A stretch of DNA of 64,000 nucleotides, taken from Armigeres subalbatus (taxonomy: Eukaryota > Arthropoda > Insecta > Diptera > Culicidae). Location: the NCBI RefSeq assembly GCF_024139115.2, contig NC_085140.1, forward strand, positions 413,986,283 to 414,050,282, written 5' to 3'. Positions 34,273-46,467 of this stretch are shown here, piece by piece. The notes under the pieces are model-generated. The model made no database searches, was not told the DNA's origin, and saw only the letters and a list, made by a program, of their open reading frames with translations. Position 1 is the stretch's first letter. Every line of letters starts with the position of its first letter. The position numbers were made by a program, and so were the translations under genes.

Positions 34273-37124
34273 ATGGATAATACGACCATACAAGATACAA
34301 TCACTGTGCTGCAGTGGAACTGTCATAGTCTGAAACATAAATTGGACGTGTTTAAGTTTTTAATTCGCAACCTGATTGCGATATATTTGCACTCTGTGAA
34401 ACATGGCTTTCTTCTGAAGGTGAAATCAACTTCCACGATTTTAACATTATTCGCCAAGATCGGAATGATCATTATGGTGGCGTTCTTTTGGGAATCAAAA
34501 AATGTCACACTTTCTACAGAATTCCCATTCCGACTGTTAATGGTTTAGAAATCGTCGCTTGCCAAGTAAATGTAAAGAATAAAGACCTTTGCATAGCTTC
34601 AGTGTATATTCCCCCAAATACCTCACTTAATCGTCGGCATCTTTGGAGCGCAGTCCCTCTTTTATCATCCCCAGTTTTAATACTGGGGGATATGAATGCA
34701 CATGGTATTGCATGGGGCGAAACTAGAGACGATAACAGAGCGCCTATTTTCTATGACCTGTGCGACGATTTCAACTTGAATATTTTGAACACAGGCGAAG
34801 TAACTCGAATAGGACCTCAAGGTCAGGAAAGTCGAATAGATCTGTCTTTATGCTCTAATTCACTATCATTAGATTGCACGTGGAAGGTAATCGAAGATCC
34901 CCATGGTAGTGACCACATGCCGATAGTCACCACAATCAAAAGCGGCTATCAACGATCAGTGCCAGTTAATGTTCCTTTCGACCTCACGAAAAACATTGAC
35001 TGGCAAAAATTTGCATCGGCGGTAAAAATTGGTATTGAATCAACTGATATTCTTCCTCCACTGGATGAGTATCGATTCCTTACCGAATTGATTCATAAAA
35101 GCGCACTAGAAGCTCAGAAACGACGCGTTCCAAGTACATCTGTCATAAGAAGACCAGCCACTCCTGGATGGGATGATGAATGTACTAAGTTGTATTCTGA
35201 GAAATCTGATGCCTTCAAGGCTTTCCGTAAACACGGAAGGTCTGAGCTATTCGAAGAGTATTTGAGGCTTGAAAGAAAGCTCAAAAATCTTCTCAAGGCT
35301 AAAAAACGTAGCTACTGGCGACGTTTTGTCGAGGGACTATCACGAGAAACCTCAATGACAACACTTTGGAAAACGGCCCGCAACATGCGGAACCGCATTT
35401 CCACCAACGAGAGTGAAGAATACTCCAATCGATGGATATTCAACTTCGCAAAAAAGGTCTGTCCAGATTCCGTACCAGCAGAACCGCTATTTCGAGAATC
35501 AGTAGCTGATCCCGGTTCTTTGGGTGAGCCATTTTCAATGCTGGAACTATCTATGTCTCTTCTTTCATCGAATAATTCTTCCCCGGGATGCGATAACATT
35601 AAATTCAACCTTCTGAAAAACCTCCCTGATATCGCTAAAAGACGATTACTTGACCTGTACAACTGTTTCATGGAGTACAACATCGTACCCCCAGAATGGC
35701 GACAGGTGAAAGTAATAGCTATTCAAAAGCCTGGGAAACCAGCGTCTGATCACAATTCGTACCGACCGATCGCCATGCTATCATGCATGAGAAAATTATT
35801 GGAGAAAATGATTCTTTCAAGAATCGACCATTGGGTCGAAAAAAATGCATTGCTTTCAAATACTCAGTTTGGCTTTCGAAAAGGTAAAGGAACAAATGAT
35901 TGCCTGGCGTTGCTCTCTTCAGATATACAGCTGGCCTATGCGCACAAGGAGCAATTGGCTTCAGTATTCTTGGATATTAAGGGCGCTTTTGATTCAGTTT
36001 CCATAGAAGTACTGTCGGAAAACCTGCACAGTAGTGGAATACCAGTCATTTTAAATAATTTTTTGTACAATTTGTTGTCAGTTAAACATATGAATTTTAC
36101 TCTCGGTACCCTGACAACTTCCAGAAATAGCTACATGGGCCTTCCCCAAGGATCATGTTTAAGTCCCTTGCTTTATAATTTCTATGTTAAAGATATTGAC
36201 AATTGTTTGGAAGAACATATATCTATTCCCTCCATTTTTTCTGAAAAATATAAACATGTCAATTGCAACAACAAATATTTCACTGATGGTTCTCGCATCA
36301 ACGGATCCACTGGCTTCGGTGTCTTCAATGTAAATTCAACCACCTTCCGAAAACTTCAGGAACCGTGTTCGGTTTATGTTGCTGAGCTGGCAGCAATTAA
36401 CTTCGCTTTGGGGATTATTTCCGATCAGCCCGTAGACCATTATTTCATCTTCTCGGATAGTCTTAGTTCTATCGAGGCACTCCGGTCGATGAAACCAGTT
36501 AAGCACGCATCTTACTTTCTTACAAAAATAAGAGAGCAGATGCGTAATTTGGTCGAAAGATCTTTCAAGATTACCTTTGTATGGGTCCCATCCCATTGCC
36601 TAATCTATGGCAATGAGAAAGCGGACACGCTAGCAAAGGTGGGCGCACAGGAAGGTGAAGTTTATGATAGACAAATCTCGAATAACGAGTTTTTCCCATT
36701 AGTCCGTCAGAGTACTCTTCAAAATTGGCAAATGAATTGGTCACACAACGAACTTGGACGGTGGCTATTTTCAATAGTTCCTAAAGTTTCTGCGCGAGCG
36801 TGGTTCAGAGGTAAGGACTTGAGTCGAGGCTTCATTCGCGTGATGTCGAGGCTTATGTCCAATCACTATTCACTAAACGCACATCTCTACAGAATAAACC
36901 TTGTCGATAGCAACTTATGTAGGTGCGGAGCCGGTTACGATGACATCGATCACGTAGTTGGGTTCTGCTCGGAGAATGACGCCTCCAGAGAGCAACTATT
37001 GGATACCCTTGTGGCCCGAGGTAAACAACCCTTCAGGGAAATAAGAGGTGTTTTGGGAGATCGCGATGTGGTTTATATGCAGTCCATCTATGCCTTTCTT
37101 TGCTCGGCTGATATCAAAGTCTAA
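34273..37124 (+). pseudogene. I-element ORF2 (endonuclease, RT, RNase H) lacking RT motif C
   Basis: Probable start ATG 34273 (MDNTTIQ), with TVLQWNCHSL of the endonuclease. A frameshift near 34375 moves reading to the frame with FALCETWL, LGDMNAHG, SRIDLSL and GSDHMPI, then open to the stop at 37124. RT motifs: KPGKPASDHNSYRPI, GFRKGKGTNDC, VFLDIKGAFDSV (motif A) and GLPQGSCLSPLLYNFY (motif B). Immediately after DIDNCLEEH (~36,215) the reading jumps to a segment just before RNase H. The YADD motif and RT thumb, normally several hundred residues, are missing without loss of frame. RNase H is complete: YFTDGSR, AELAAINFAL, IFSDSLSS and GNEKADTLAK. A Cys/His C terminus follows. Confidence 0.88.
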
Positions 37125-37520
37125 TGCCCGTGTTTATCTCTTTCTCAGTTTTTTTTCTCTTGTTCGATTCTGTTCTTCTGTTCCGTGTACCACGAAGCCC
37201 TGGCCATCCGGAAGATGTTCCCTGCTGAATTAAAATCGAGCACGACGCCATGCAAAACCGTCTTCAACGCAAACGCCCGGATGAGCAGCTGGAATAACCT
37301 AAATCCAAATCCTTACCCCGTCCATCCTGAATTAAGTAAAATATAACCTTGAGTCACCACGAGTATTATGGTCTATGTCCCTTCTCTACTAACGGTTAAT
37401 GATAAGATGATACAAATTATAAAGATATCATACTTAAGAATTGCGGCTCCGCAAAGTGTCACACACGACTGAGCCTACCAAATAAATGAAATGGTTAAAA
37501 AAAAAAGGACCCGTGCCTTC

Positions 37521-38105
37521 GTTTTACGTTGGACCCGTTTGCGGAAGTAAAATTCCGACAAGTGGTGGTAATCCTGCAGGGACACCGTTCTGGGAATAAA
37601 CCTCTTAGAAGGTCACGTCTCCAGGTTCAGCAATGAGCATTAATAAAAACATGAGGATGGGGGAATCTCTGAATTCTCCACTTCCTTCTAAGAAACAAGG
37701 TTTCAAGACCGTCCTGAAAAGCGCGGAAAAAATAGAAGGAAGCTGGAGACTTCAGAATTGTGATTTAGTTCTCTGGTCGAGTATCGGATTCGCTTGCGCA
37801 CGGAAGAACGAGTGCTTTCGCGACGAAAGTTGGTTCAATTGTGGACTCTTTGGGTAAAGGTCTGCGGTCTCGAGGAAACGTCCAGCTGCCAACGGAGAAG
37901 AAAGGTTTCGGCACGCAACGTAAGCCTGGTGATTGGTGAATCTTCCGAGCTCTGTTGGATGTGGTTTCGGGTAGCTTTTACTTTGATAGGATTTCCGAGA
38001 AAAAAATTATGTATTTCGTTTACAACTAGACGTCTTATAAAAAAATTTGGTATTAATAATTTACTGGGGATTTTTTCGTTCGTATTATTATTATCTATCT
38101 ACTAG
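37521..38105 (+). other. Continuation of older TE-like sequence (right of I element)
   Basis: Contains small frames (for example 37633-37857, MSINKNMRMGESL...) that look like decayed coding sequence, but I do not recognise a family. Confidence 0.35.
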
Positions 38106-38789
38106 TAAAAACTTCTTATCAACCTCAACAAAAACCAAAACTGCCATTTTTGCATATTACGTAGAAGTTAAATTACAAAGAAACAGAATTAAGTTGAATA
38201 TTTAGCATATAAAAAGAAGTTTTTTAACCGAGAAAATTTATTATGAAAGTAAAAAGCAGCTGTATTACGTTATATGAAAGAACAGAAGAATGATTCAAGT
38301 GTAGGATACGTTGAGACCGTCGCTTATAGAGTTATACCCCGCTAAAGCCGCAATTGCTACTATAATGCATTCAAATGACCCCAAATAGATATGTATTGAT
38401 GGAAATAGTGAATCTATCTTTACAAAGTGCTATTTTGACCACTTTGATGTGTTTTTCTCATTTTTATAATGCGCAAGAAAGGCATCAACAACGCTAGGTG
38501 GATTAATCTTTTTTTGATGACGGCTAGCTTGGTTTTCTAATCAAAACCATTATTTCAGCTGTCTTGTAAATTGGGAGAGAGAAATGGACTCTCAAATTCC
38601 ATCAGAAAGGGAAATGGACCCTCATATTCCACCACGAGCTAATTGGGAAGGGGGTGATGTGATGACTCTGCTTGGCCTTTGACCGAAAAGGGAGTCATCA
38701 CATTTTAATTTTTTGTGTAAATGTTCGAAAGTTTTATAATATGGTAGAATTGCAATATTTTTAATGTGCTCTTTTTGAAAACAACAACA
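38106..38789. other. Intergenic, no gene seen
   Basis: Holds the dispersed GAAAGGCATC/GGTGGATTAA motif at 38475-38508 and a short local duplication (GAAATGGACYCTCA) at 38580-38625. Confidence 0.45.
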
Positions 38790-39213
38790 TTAGACTGGCC
38801 CAGATTACTATGGGGAGAAAAAAATGTTGTCGAATTCCACGGGGCACCCCCCAGAATTGTGTCTTTGGGTGAGAAAATCAATCTCTGAAAATTTCAGCTC
38901 AATCGCTTGTTGCATAAGCTGGCGCATTTGATTTGAAGTTTGTATGGGAATTTCAGCCAAAATGTATAGGAAAATACACCTCCGTCACTCATTCGATCTG
39001 GAAATTGGTTCTGTTTGCTCGATTGACCTCAGAATTGCAAAAACGGCAGTTGGTATACTACAGAACAATTTCACAGAACATTGCATGATGATTAAATGAA
39101 CTTTTATATATAAAAGTTCATTTAATCATCATACAATGTTCTGTGAAATTGTTCTGTAGCTGTTCTGTAGTTCTTTTATATCTTACTTTTATATCTTACC
39201 TGGGCCAGTCTAA
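38790..39213. mobile_element. MITE with TTAGACTGGCCCAG ends and central long palindrome
   Basis: Exact 14-bp inverted ends (38790-38803 and 39200-39213). CAACA occurs beside both ends, a possible target duplication. The right half contains the 102-bp palindrome described separately. No coding frame. Confidence 0.8.
39058..39159. repeat. 102-bp spacerless palindrome (51-bp arms, one mismatch)
   Basis: 39058-39108 is the reverse complement of 39109-39159 except one position; the centre is CTTTTATATATAAAAG. If transcribed it would form one long hairpin. Confidence 0.95.
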
Positions 39214-39814
39214 TCAACATGGTATATTTTGTGTATAGATCTGGATACTTGTTAAGCCGAAATCCAGTGCCGCTGCACGGTCAGCCGACGGGGACCGTCG
39301 CCCCGTCGGTAGAGGTACGCTTTACCTTCATACAGGAGTTTGATAAAATACAAACAATAGTATAATCATGATCAGTAGTGATCATGATGGTAGTCTCAAC
39401 ATCATCATCAAAATAAAAACAGCCTCAAAAAAAAATTTCAAATGAAAAAAATGGAAATTTCCAAAAAAAGAAATAAGAAAAAAAATATAAAATTTCCATA
39501 AATAATGCAATCAAAAACAATTAAAAATTTTCCACAAAAATAATTAAAAAAGAGCAATAGAAAACCGAAATTGCAATAAAAGAAGAATTGTCCTTAGACA
39601 AATAAAAATTTTCCACAAAATAAATATTTTTTCCAACAAAAAATTAAAAACTTTCCACGAAAATAATTAATTCGCCATAAGGAAATATAAAAAAGCAAAT
39701 TAAACTGAGCATTTTTTCCATAGATGACCCTTCTTTGAATGTGTTTAAATGTTAAAGAAATTTTTTTATTTTTTTTTGTTTATTTGTATTTTTATGGATT
39801 TTTTTTGCTCTTTA
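39214..39814. other. A-rich intergenic
   Basis: 39330-39730 is a low-complexity tract of AAATTTTCCACAAAA-like words. No gene seen. Confidence 0.5.
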
Positions 39815-40010
39815 TTGACTACCAGCAGACCCGTCGAACTTCGTCTCGCCACCCCCCCCCTTCCAGAGGGGGAGGGGTCTTTAACCATCTTAAGAACATT
39901 CCCTGGTCCGAAAATCCGCATTACACAAAATTTCACGCCGAGCAGTTTAGTAGTTTTCGAGACTATAATAAGGGTTCGACAGAAATTTATTTTTATCTAT
40001 ATGATATTGA
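39815..40010 (+). repeat. Retroposon 3'-tail-like repeat
   Basis: The order GACCCGTCGAACTTCGTCTC, GGGGGAGGGGTCTTTAACCA, AATTTCACGCCGA, TAGTAGTTTTCGAGACTATA and ACAGAAATTTATTTTTAT resembles a widespread insect retroposon tail (RTE/SINE-like), recognised from memory. The overlapping small frames are incidental. Confidence 0.5.
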
Positions 40011-40649
40011 TGGAGCATTCGACAACACATCTCATAATTAAATTACAACTGTAATGACAAAACATCAAACAACTGTATTTTTTTTTACTTATATTATCTG
40101 CTTATTATCTAATACATCCATTTCTCCCTTAGACTAGGTGTTCCGTGTTTGCTTAACACTATCATCCTTATTTGCTATGTCGATTGTTTACATTTTATCC
40201 AGTCAAATTTCATGCACCGAACAAACCGAAACAGTTAACAAAAAAAAAAATGCTCGCGACATTTTTTACTTTTTCGGCAAACTGTTTCTTGCTGCTGCGT
40301 GAGAGTCTTGTGGTGTCGGTGCAGTTAGCATTTTATGGATCTTTCTTGATTCGGCTCGTGCGCAGCGCAAACAGAACAGAATCGAGTTTAATTACCTGTG
40401 GCGCACAGCCTGGAAAAAGTGCTAGCCATTGTTTTTTTTAACTCAAAATTCATTTATTTTTTGTTTTTGTTTTTAACATTATTTTTACATTATAAGTGGT
40501 TGGCCAATGGGCCCTTCATCTTAAGTTTTAGTTATTTCTGTTCTACTTCAATAGTTTATCATATTTAAAAATATTTATATTTAACATTACAGCCTTTCTG
40601 AGACATTTGTTTAATTTAAAATTTGATAACCTAACTAACTATTTACACT
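40011..40649. other. AT-rich intergenic
   Basis: No supportable feature; the 89-aa frame at 40172-40441 has no recognisable content. Confidence 0.4.
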
Positions 40650-42350
40650 AATATTTGTTGCCTGAAAATAAGCTTGCTGACGAGGGTCAAGTCAAGGTAG
40701 TCAGCCTAATTGGCTCATTCCACAGTCCTGCCATTGAGGATGATTTTACAGCCCCCAGACGTGTGGGGTAAAATGATGACCTGGGTTTTCGCCTCGTTGA
40801 TACAGATCTTCCTGCTGGTGAGGTACTATGTCAGGGCATCCAGGCCTCGTTGGATTTTTGCCACTAGCACTCTGATCGAAGGAGGTGTCATCTGCTAACA
40901 GAGACAGAATGCCGCCTTCTGGAGGTTCTGGCATGTTGGAGGTGAACAGATTAAAAAGCAGGATCTCGAGGATACTGCTCTGGGAGACGCCTGCAACGAT
41001 ATTGTGCGCATTGGAGCTCGCTCCGCTGATTGAGACGCGGAATGTCCTTACCGACAGGTAATTGTTGATGATTTTCACCAGGTAGCTGGGAAGATTGTAG
41101 CGTTGAAGTTTGTACACCAGGCCATCATGCCATACATTGTCAAATGCCTTCTCAACATCAAGTAAGGCCATGGCGGATGTTTTTGAGACAAACTTGTTCT
41201 GTCTGAGGATGTTGGTAACTTGAGTCAGTTGGTGTACGGTTGACCGACCGCGTCGACCAAACTGTTCCTCGAGCAAAATGTTAAGATTTTCGGCAGACTC
41301 AAGTAACCGATGATGAATAGCTTTTTCGAATAGCTTAGATAACCCTGAGAGAAGGCTAATGGGACGATAACTTTTGGGGGAGGAAGGATCCTTCCCAGGC
41401 TTCCGGATGGGGATGACTTTCACTGATCTCCAGGACGATGGGAAGTAGCTGAGCCGGAGACACTGATTGACGATCAGCGAGAGATGCTTAAAGAATGGGG
41501 CACTCATGTGTTTGAGCTTGAGATTCAGGATGCTGGCGAAGCCTGGGGCCTTCATGTTCTTCGATGATTTGATATAGGCCGTCAATTTGCCAGCTTGATC
41601 TCCAGCTCCTCCAAAAAGTCGTTGGGAATCAGATGGATGTTGTTACATGCTCGTTGATGGCTGCTTCGTGTGGAATAACGATGTTTTGCCCAAGATTGTG
41701 TGAGCTGACGAAGTGACGACCAATTTCAGCGCAGGAGTTATCAAGCGATCCTTAGAGCCATTATTGTCTAGTGGGATCAAAGTTGGAATGGGCCAAGGCT
41801 TGGATTTTAGTATTCTGGTCATTTTCCAGAACGGCGTAGCGTTGTCTGGGAGGTTGCGGATCATATTCGAGAAATCGTTATTTTTGAGGTCCACCATTCT
41901 GGCCTGGATAATTTTTGTGATTCGATTACAGCATGCCTTAAGCTCAGACAGTCCGGTACGCTGAAACTGCCTACGAGTGACATTCCGCAATCGAATCAAA
42001 TCTTTGGTGAAAGTATCGATGTTTAGAGAGTTGCTTACCTGCCGAGCCGTCGGGACATACTGCTCTCTGACCGTCGAGATAGACTCTTCAATGGCGCACA
42101 TCTGGCTGTCGATACTTTCCGGCGTCTCCGGACGCACCTTGTAATCGATGGAGTTGTCGACGCACTGCAGGAACCGCTGCCAGTTCACTCGATGATGGTA
42201 TCCTGGAAAGTTGAGAGTGTCGGATGATCGAAGAACCGATTTCGGCCACCACCGGATAGTGATCATAGCTCAGTTCCTGATAGATGAGCGGCTGCGATAT
42301 TTGTTCATCCATGTTCGTGATGAACAGATCGAGCATCGAATGTACCATCG
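40650..42350 (-). pseudogene. Jockey-type ORF2 (endonuclease end, linker, RT), truncated
   Basis: From the right: LDLFITN and LSYDHYPVVAE (endonuclease C-terminal region, 42088-42348), then the linker in another frame (NWQRFLQCVDNSIDYKV...PFWKMTRILKSKP, 41643-42266). The RT follows at 40746-41585: IRKPGKDPSSPKSYRPISLL, GRRGRSTVHQL, ALLDVEKAFDNVWHDG (motif A), GVSQSSILEILLFN (motif B, with Ser for the usual Gly) and LLADDTS (motif C region). A frameshift after motif C ends the frame, but the thumb continues to ~40650 (DYLDLTLVSKLIF), where the copy stops. Same family as the relic at 10.4-11.0 kb. Confidence 0.85.
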
Positions 42351-42659
42351 GATCTGCTCAAACGGGTGGGTGAACATACCCAGGGTGAAGATCTGGTCGA
42401 AGCGTGTTTTGCACCCCCGTAGTCGCGATGCCAGTTGTGTGAAAATTGGAACTAGCTACTCTGATGTGTAGAGCGGTGGGTCACCTTCAGCCAGAAGGGG
42501 CTCGTTGTCCTGACGACGGAATCCAGGGGGAGGAAGCAAGGGCCACTGGCTGGGAGCCGATGGTACTTGGGTATCGGGTGCCGTGGATGGAACCGAAGCA
42601 GCGGCAGCAGCAAGCCGTTTGTGTGGCTGCAGCGGTGGAAGAGCCGGAATCGGTCAACG

Positions 42660-42960
42660 GGGAGGCCTAATGGCCGAAAAAATTCCTCTCATTCAGCGCC
42701 GGGGTGGAACTGACTTTTGGTGAAAGCCCTCTTCCGGATCTCCACGAACTCGGCGCGCTTGGGACAGTCCTTCGTAGTGGCCCGATGTTTTTCGCCACAG
42801 TTGGCGCACTTTGGATCGGCCACCTCCATCTTGTCGAACTCATCCGTCGGGTGCAGTTCACCACACTTGTTGCAGCGCGCATGTTCGCCGAACCCTGACT
42901 CCGCCCCCGACAGCTCAAACCCAAATCAAACCGCTTTGATTTTTCCAACCGACTGTCAAA
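42660..42960 (-). pseudogene. Jockey-type ORF1 C-terminal fragment with zinc knuckles
   Basis: Minus-strand reading EHARCNKCGELHPTDEFDK then DPKCANCGEKHRATTKDC gives CCHC-type knuckles followed by PKRAEFVEIRKRA, the usual end of a Jockey gag-like protein. It lies upstream of the ORF2 relic on the same strand; the ORF2 start is missing between them. Confidence 0.75.
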
Positions 42961-43855
42961 TGGTTGTTCGAACAACATCACACACGGTCAAACAGAGCAG
43001 CAACCGAAACATTTTCTTGTGGGTGGAGTTGGTCAAAAAGAATTAAAGAACGATAGCTGGACAACACTCAGGATGGAGATCTTTGAAGTCGGCCCTTTGC
43101 ACCACCGGAGGTGTACAGGATCCATACATAAGTAAAAGTAAGTAGTTGATCAAACGTGTTTGTGCGTGTGTACGCTACGTAACCGTGACAGTTAAGATTC
43201 GACCAAGTAATAGACAAAAACACGACAGTACTCTCCCCATGAGGAAGACTCCCCGTGTCGAAACATCGGGTAAATCACAGAAGAAAATGGGGTACTATGC
43301 ACTCCAGGGCAAAACTATCTGTTTTTAAAGATGTTTTTGGCACCTTTTCCATAGTTTTTGATATATCGCATGTAGTCTGGATTTCGAGCTACCAATCCAG
43401 TGAAAAACATTTCTTGAAATTGGTCTGAAACATTGCTAAAACCGTCAAAAGGTCGTTACGCATACTCTACAATAACAAACCCATCATAAATTATTATTCG
43501 TTTGGTATTGAAATACCTTAGCATGTTACGCCTAAAGTATTTCGCATATTATTTTTTTGGAATTTTACCTCTTATGCAAGGCTAGTTCATACCAATTTCT
43601 GTTATCGAGGTCGTCACTGCTGCTCGGGAAACGAATAATAATTTGTTATGTGCTTGGTATTGTAATAATAGATTATATGAAGCATGAAGTATTTTGCCCA
43701 TTGACTGTTGGTATTGTTCCTTACCTCCTATGCACACCTAGTTGATACCAGTGTAAGGTATAGATAACAGAATGAAGTATTGTTGAGCTATTTTCTCCCA
43801 CTCGGGAATGCATAATTTTGACGCTTGACAGATATGGAAAATCTGAGTTATACAT
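42961..43855. other. Intergenic with a possible Penelope-end fragment
   Basis: 43225-43285 holds CCCATGAGGAAGACTCCCCG then TGTCGAAACATCGGG, similar to the end motif of the Penelope-like element at 16.4-19.0 kb. The remainder shows no gene. Confidence 0.45.
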
Positions 43856-43990
43856 TTGTCATAAGACGAGTTCGTATTATCCCATTTAATTTCACCACTT
43901 GATTGCAGCTTTGACAAATGTGTATTTCGACCTCAACAGTGAGAAGGTCTTCAGTCTCTCGTACTTCACTCGACTTTAGTCAATCACGGA
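43856..43990. mobile_element. Partial second copy of the 2.2-kb foldback MITE
   Basis: TTGTCATAAGACGAGTTCG, then TTTCACCACTTGATTG, TTTCGACCTCAACAG and CGTACTTCACTCGACTT follow the order of 2226-2422 read from the right-hand arm inward. The other arm is missing. Confidence 0.7.
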
Positions 43991-46466
43991 ATAGTAACCA
44001 ATAATACATATATGTAGTCATAGTCAGTCAAAGCTAAACTAACCCTCACTGTTTTTTTTCAAGAGAATCGGCATCCGCATTATAACAAGTGTTTAGACAA
44101 ACTCTTTTTTATCTACCCTAATCCATTCCTTTTTTCTAGTTTAATTTTTTTGTATACTTTTACAGACATAACCATTACCCTCATTAAATGGTTGAAATAG
44201 CTTAGGATTTAATTAAGCGCAAGAGCATATCAATTAGCGGTCTCAAATCCATTACCACCTAACGCCAATATCGTGCATGCTCCATCATGCCTAAATTACA
44301 AAATCCTCCGATAATCTCCCTTCCCGGAATCGGAGAAAATTCTGCCTAATTCCCATTAGTGCCATTTTCATTCCCCATCTCCTTTGATGGTGTACAACAA
44401 ATTAAGCCGTAAACCGAAACGAGCGACTAGACAAACTTTTCTGCTCGCCATCACCGGAAGAATTCGGAAAAAATGACCCACATCAATACATTCCATATTT
44501 TACCAGTTTGGGGAAAAATGCCCATGTCGTTTTTTCTCTTTTGTCAGATCTTTGCTATCTCGCCTAAAATCAATTGGAGAAAAGTATTGGAATTTTCGAA
44601 AGCCGCACTACATCTTTAACTTATTTATTCGAGAAACTCCTATGTAAGTACTCTGCTTTTGCCATGTAACTATTATTTTTGACTAACATAATAGTATTCG
44701 AATTATATATAAAATACCCATTCGAATGAAAATCGATCTGCCGAGCTTTGGGTAATGTGCGCAATCATCTCAGCAGGGTTCAGATGCCTTAAAACTGCTC
44801 TCGCCCACTGGAATGATATAAATAATGCATAAACTTGTCGGTCCACTTGGCATTGCATTGCAGGTTCCGGATTCTGCTGAATCAACTGTAGGAGGACATT
44901 ATCGGAAGGTGCGGTCGGCTTCCTTATTGCCAAAGGTAATCGCTTGGTCCGTTATGTGTTTGTGTAAAGCGGCGATAAAAAGTTTTCACGTAATTTTACC
45001 GTCGCTCCCATCCAGGATCCAACGACAGGAGGAACCCCGGTCAATACGACGGCAAAACGATGCCACGATAGGAGGTTTGGAGTCGCCAACCTCGGACCAT
45101 GACCGTGTCTTTTTCACGGTGGAAAAAATGGAACACAATCACGTAGAAGCTGCATGATTGTGGAGATTTCCTTGGCAGAGACTACTCTGGAGGGGTGGAA
45201 AGTCCGGTGGATAGGTTTCGGGAAATCTATTCGCATGATGCTTTCGGCATTTCTCAGCAGGAATAGAATTATAGAAGAGGTGAAAAATGTAAAGGATCTC
45301 ACCTTTTCAGTTATTTTATGATTGAAAAATTTAGCTAGTCTATGAATGTATGTATGGACCATGAATTGAATGTATGGACTTTTTCCAAATAGTGAAAACT
45401 CAACTTTGCACTTACCCCGTGCACTGAGGAACTTAAGGAAAAGTTACACAGTAACACTTTGCTCGAAAATCCGTGCTATAATCGCCTCAAGAGTCAAAGT
45501 TTTCCGCTCAAACATAAATTGAAAAGCAATCAAACGTCCTACCCATTACGATACTTTCAAAACTAGCGAAACAAACTTAATTTGATTACGTTAAGCTCCA
45601 GTCGACTCACGCCTTCCAAATCAGGAACGGCAGTCTGAGGCCTTCCATTTTGTCCATTCATGGTATCCGTTTCGTGTGCACTCCGGAAGGCAATACCGCA
45701 CCAGCTCCTTCAGTATGCCACTTGATCCGTCTTTAATTAACTTTTCCACGCTTAATCTTCCACTTTAGAGGCCGTCGTATTCGGCGAGGGTTAGATACGG
45801 AAAACTCGAGTGCAGCAGCACGAAATGCCTGGTGGGGCGCCTTGGTTGGTCAGAAAAATCTAAGAATTGCTAAGCTGTTTCCCGGCAAGAGAGACGACAC
45901 GTATAACATGGAACATGCCATTACTTTACGCTTCGCTAGCACATTCGTTTTGTTGAAGGAGAAAAATAGAAGAAGTCAAATGAAATATGGTTAGGTCGGA
46001 CACCGTTAGGGAAAAATAGGAAGTGAGAAAACTTCCACCCTAGGAGCTTAGAGCTTCCGCAGGCAGGCTTGATGGTGAATAGCGGAAAGGATACAAGCAA
46101 AGTAGCGAGCTCTGATTAATCTGTCTAACGACGAACGTGCCTTTGCTCTAGGATGTAGTGGCATGAGCTAAGCTTGGATTTATCATGGTTTTATAGCAGT
46201 TGTGCATTAGATTTGATTGCAGAATCACAGTGAATTCCAAACGGTCACATGAGGGGTATGTCCTTTCTATTATTTTCATTTACAATTGAGCTATCTCCGA
46301 TACAGCTAACTTTGAAAACACAAACCAAAGCTTCAACCAGGGTTTTGCCATACGTTTAAAATTGTATTGGATGCTCATAAGCATGAGATTAAAAAAAAAA
46401 TATGAAGAAGGGGATCTAACACAACCCAAATTATTAAATACTTTTTATCAAAATGGCCTCGAAGTT
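43991..46466. other. Intergenic, low repeat content
   Basis: Fewer recognisable repeats than elsewhere. Frames at 44825-45157 and 45114-45362 have no recognisable content. A weak candidate for a 17-codon coding exon on the minus strand is noted at 45611-45661 among the findings. Confidence 0.4.
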
Positions 46467-46467
46467 G

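Larger units (their letters stand above)
32448..37506 (+). mobile_element. I-clade non-LTR retrotransposon, nearly full length, internally deleted
   Basis: AAGGACCCGTGCCTTC occurs at 32432-32447 and again at 37505-37520, an exact 16-bp target-site duplication (its two leading A merge with the tail). The element starts at or beside CATTCCCAGTGCGG, has a ~460-bp 5' UTR, ORF1, ORF2, a 3' UTR with AATAAA (37481-37486) and an A10 tail (37497-37506). RNase H after RT and the CRCGAGYDDIDHVV C terminus point to the I clade (I factor/MosquI-like). Frameshifts and loss of RT motif C make this copy defective. Confidence 0.88.

Noticed and set aside
32910..37124. Host gene with zinc-knuckle and RNase H domains
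   Set aside because: Target duplication, poly(A), domain order and frameshifts identify it as a non-LTR retrotransposon.
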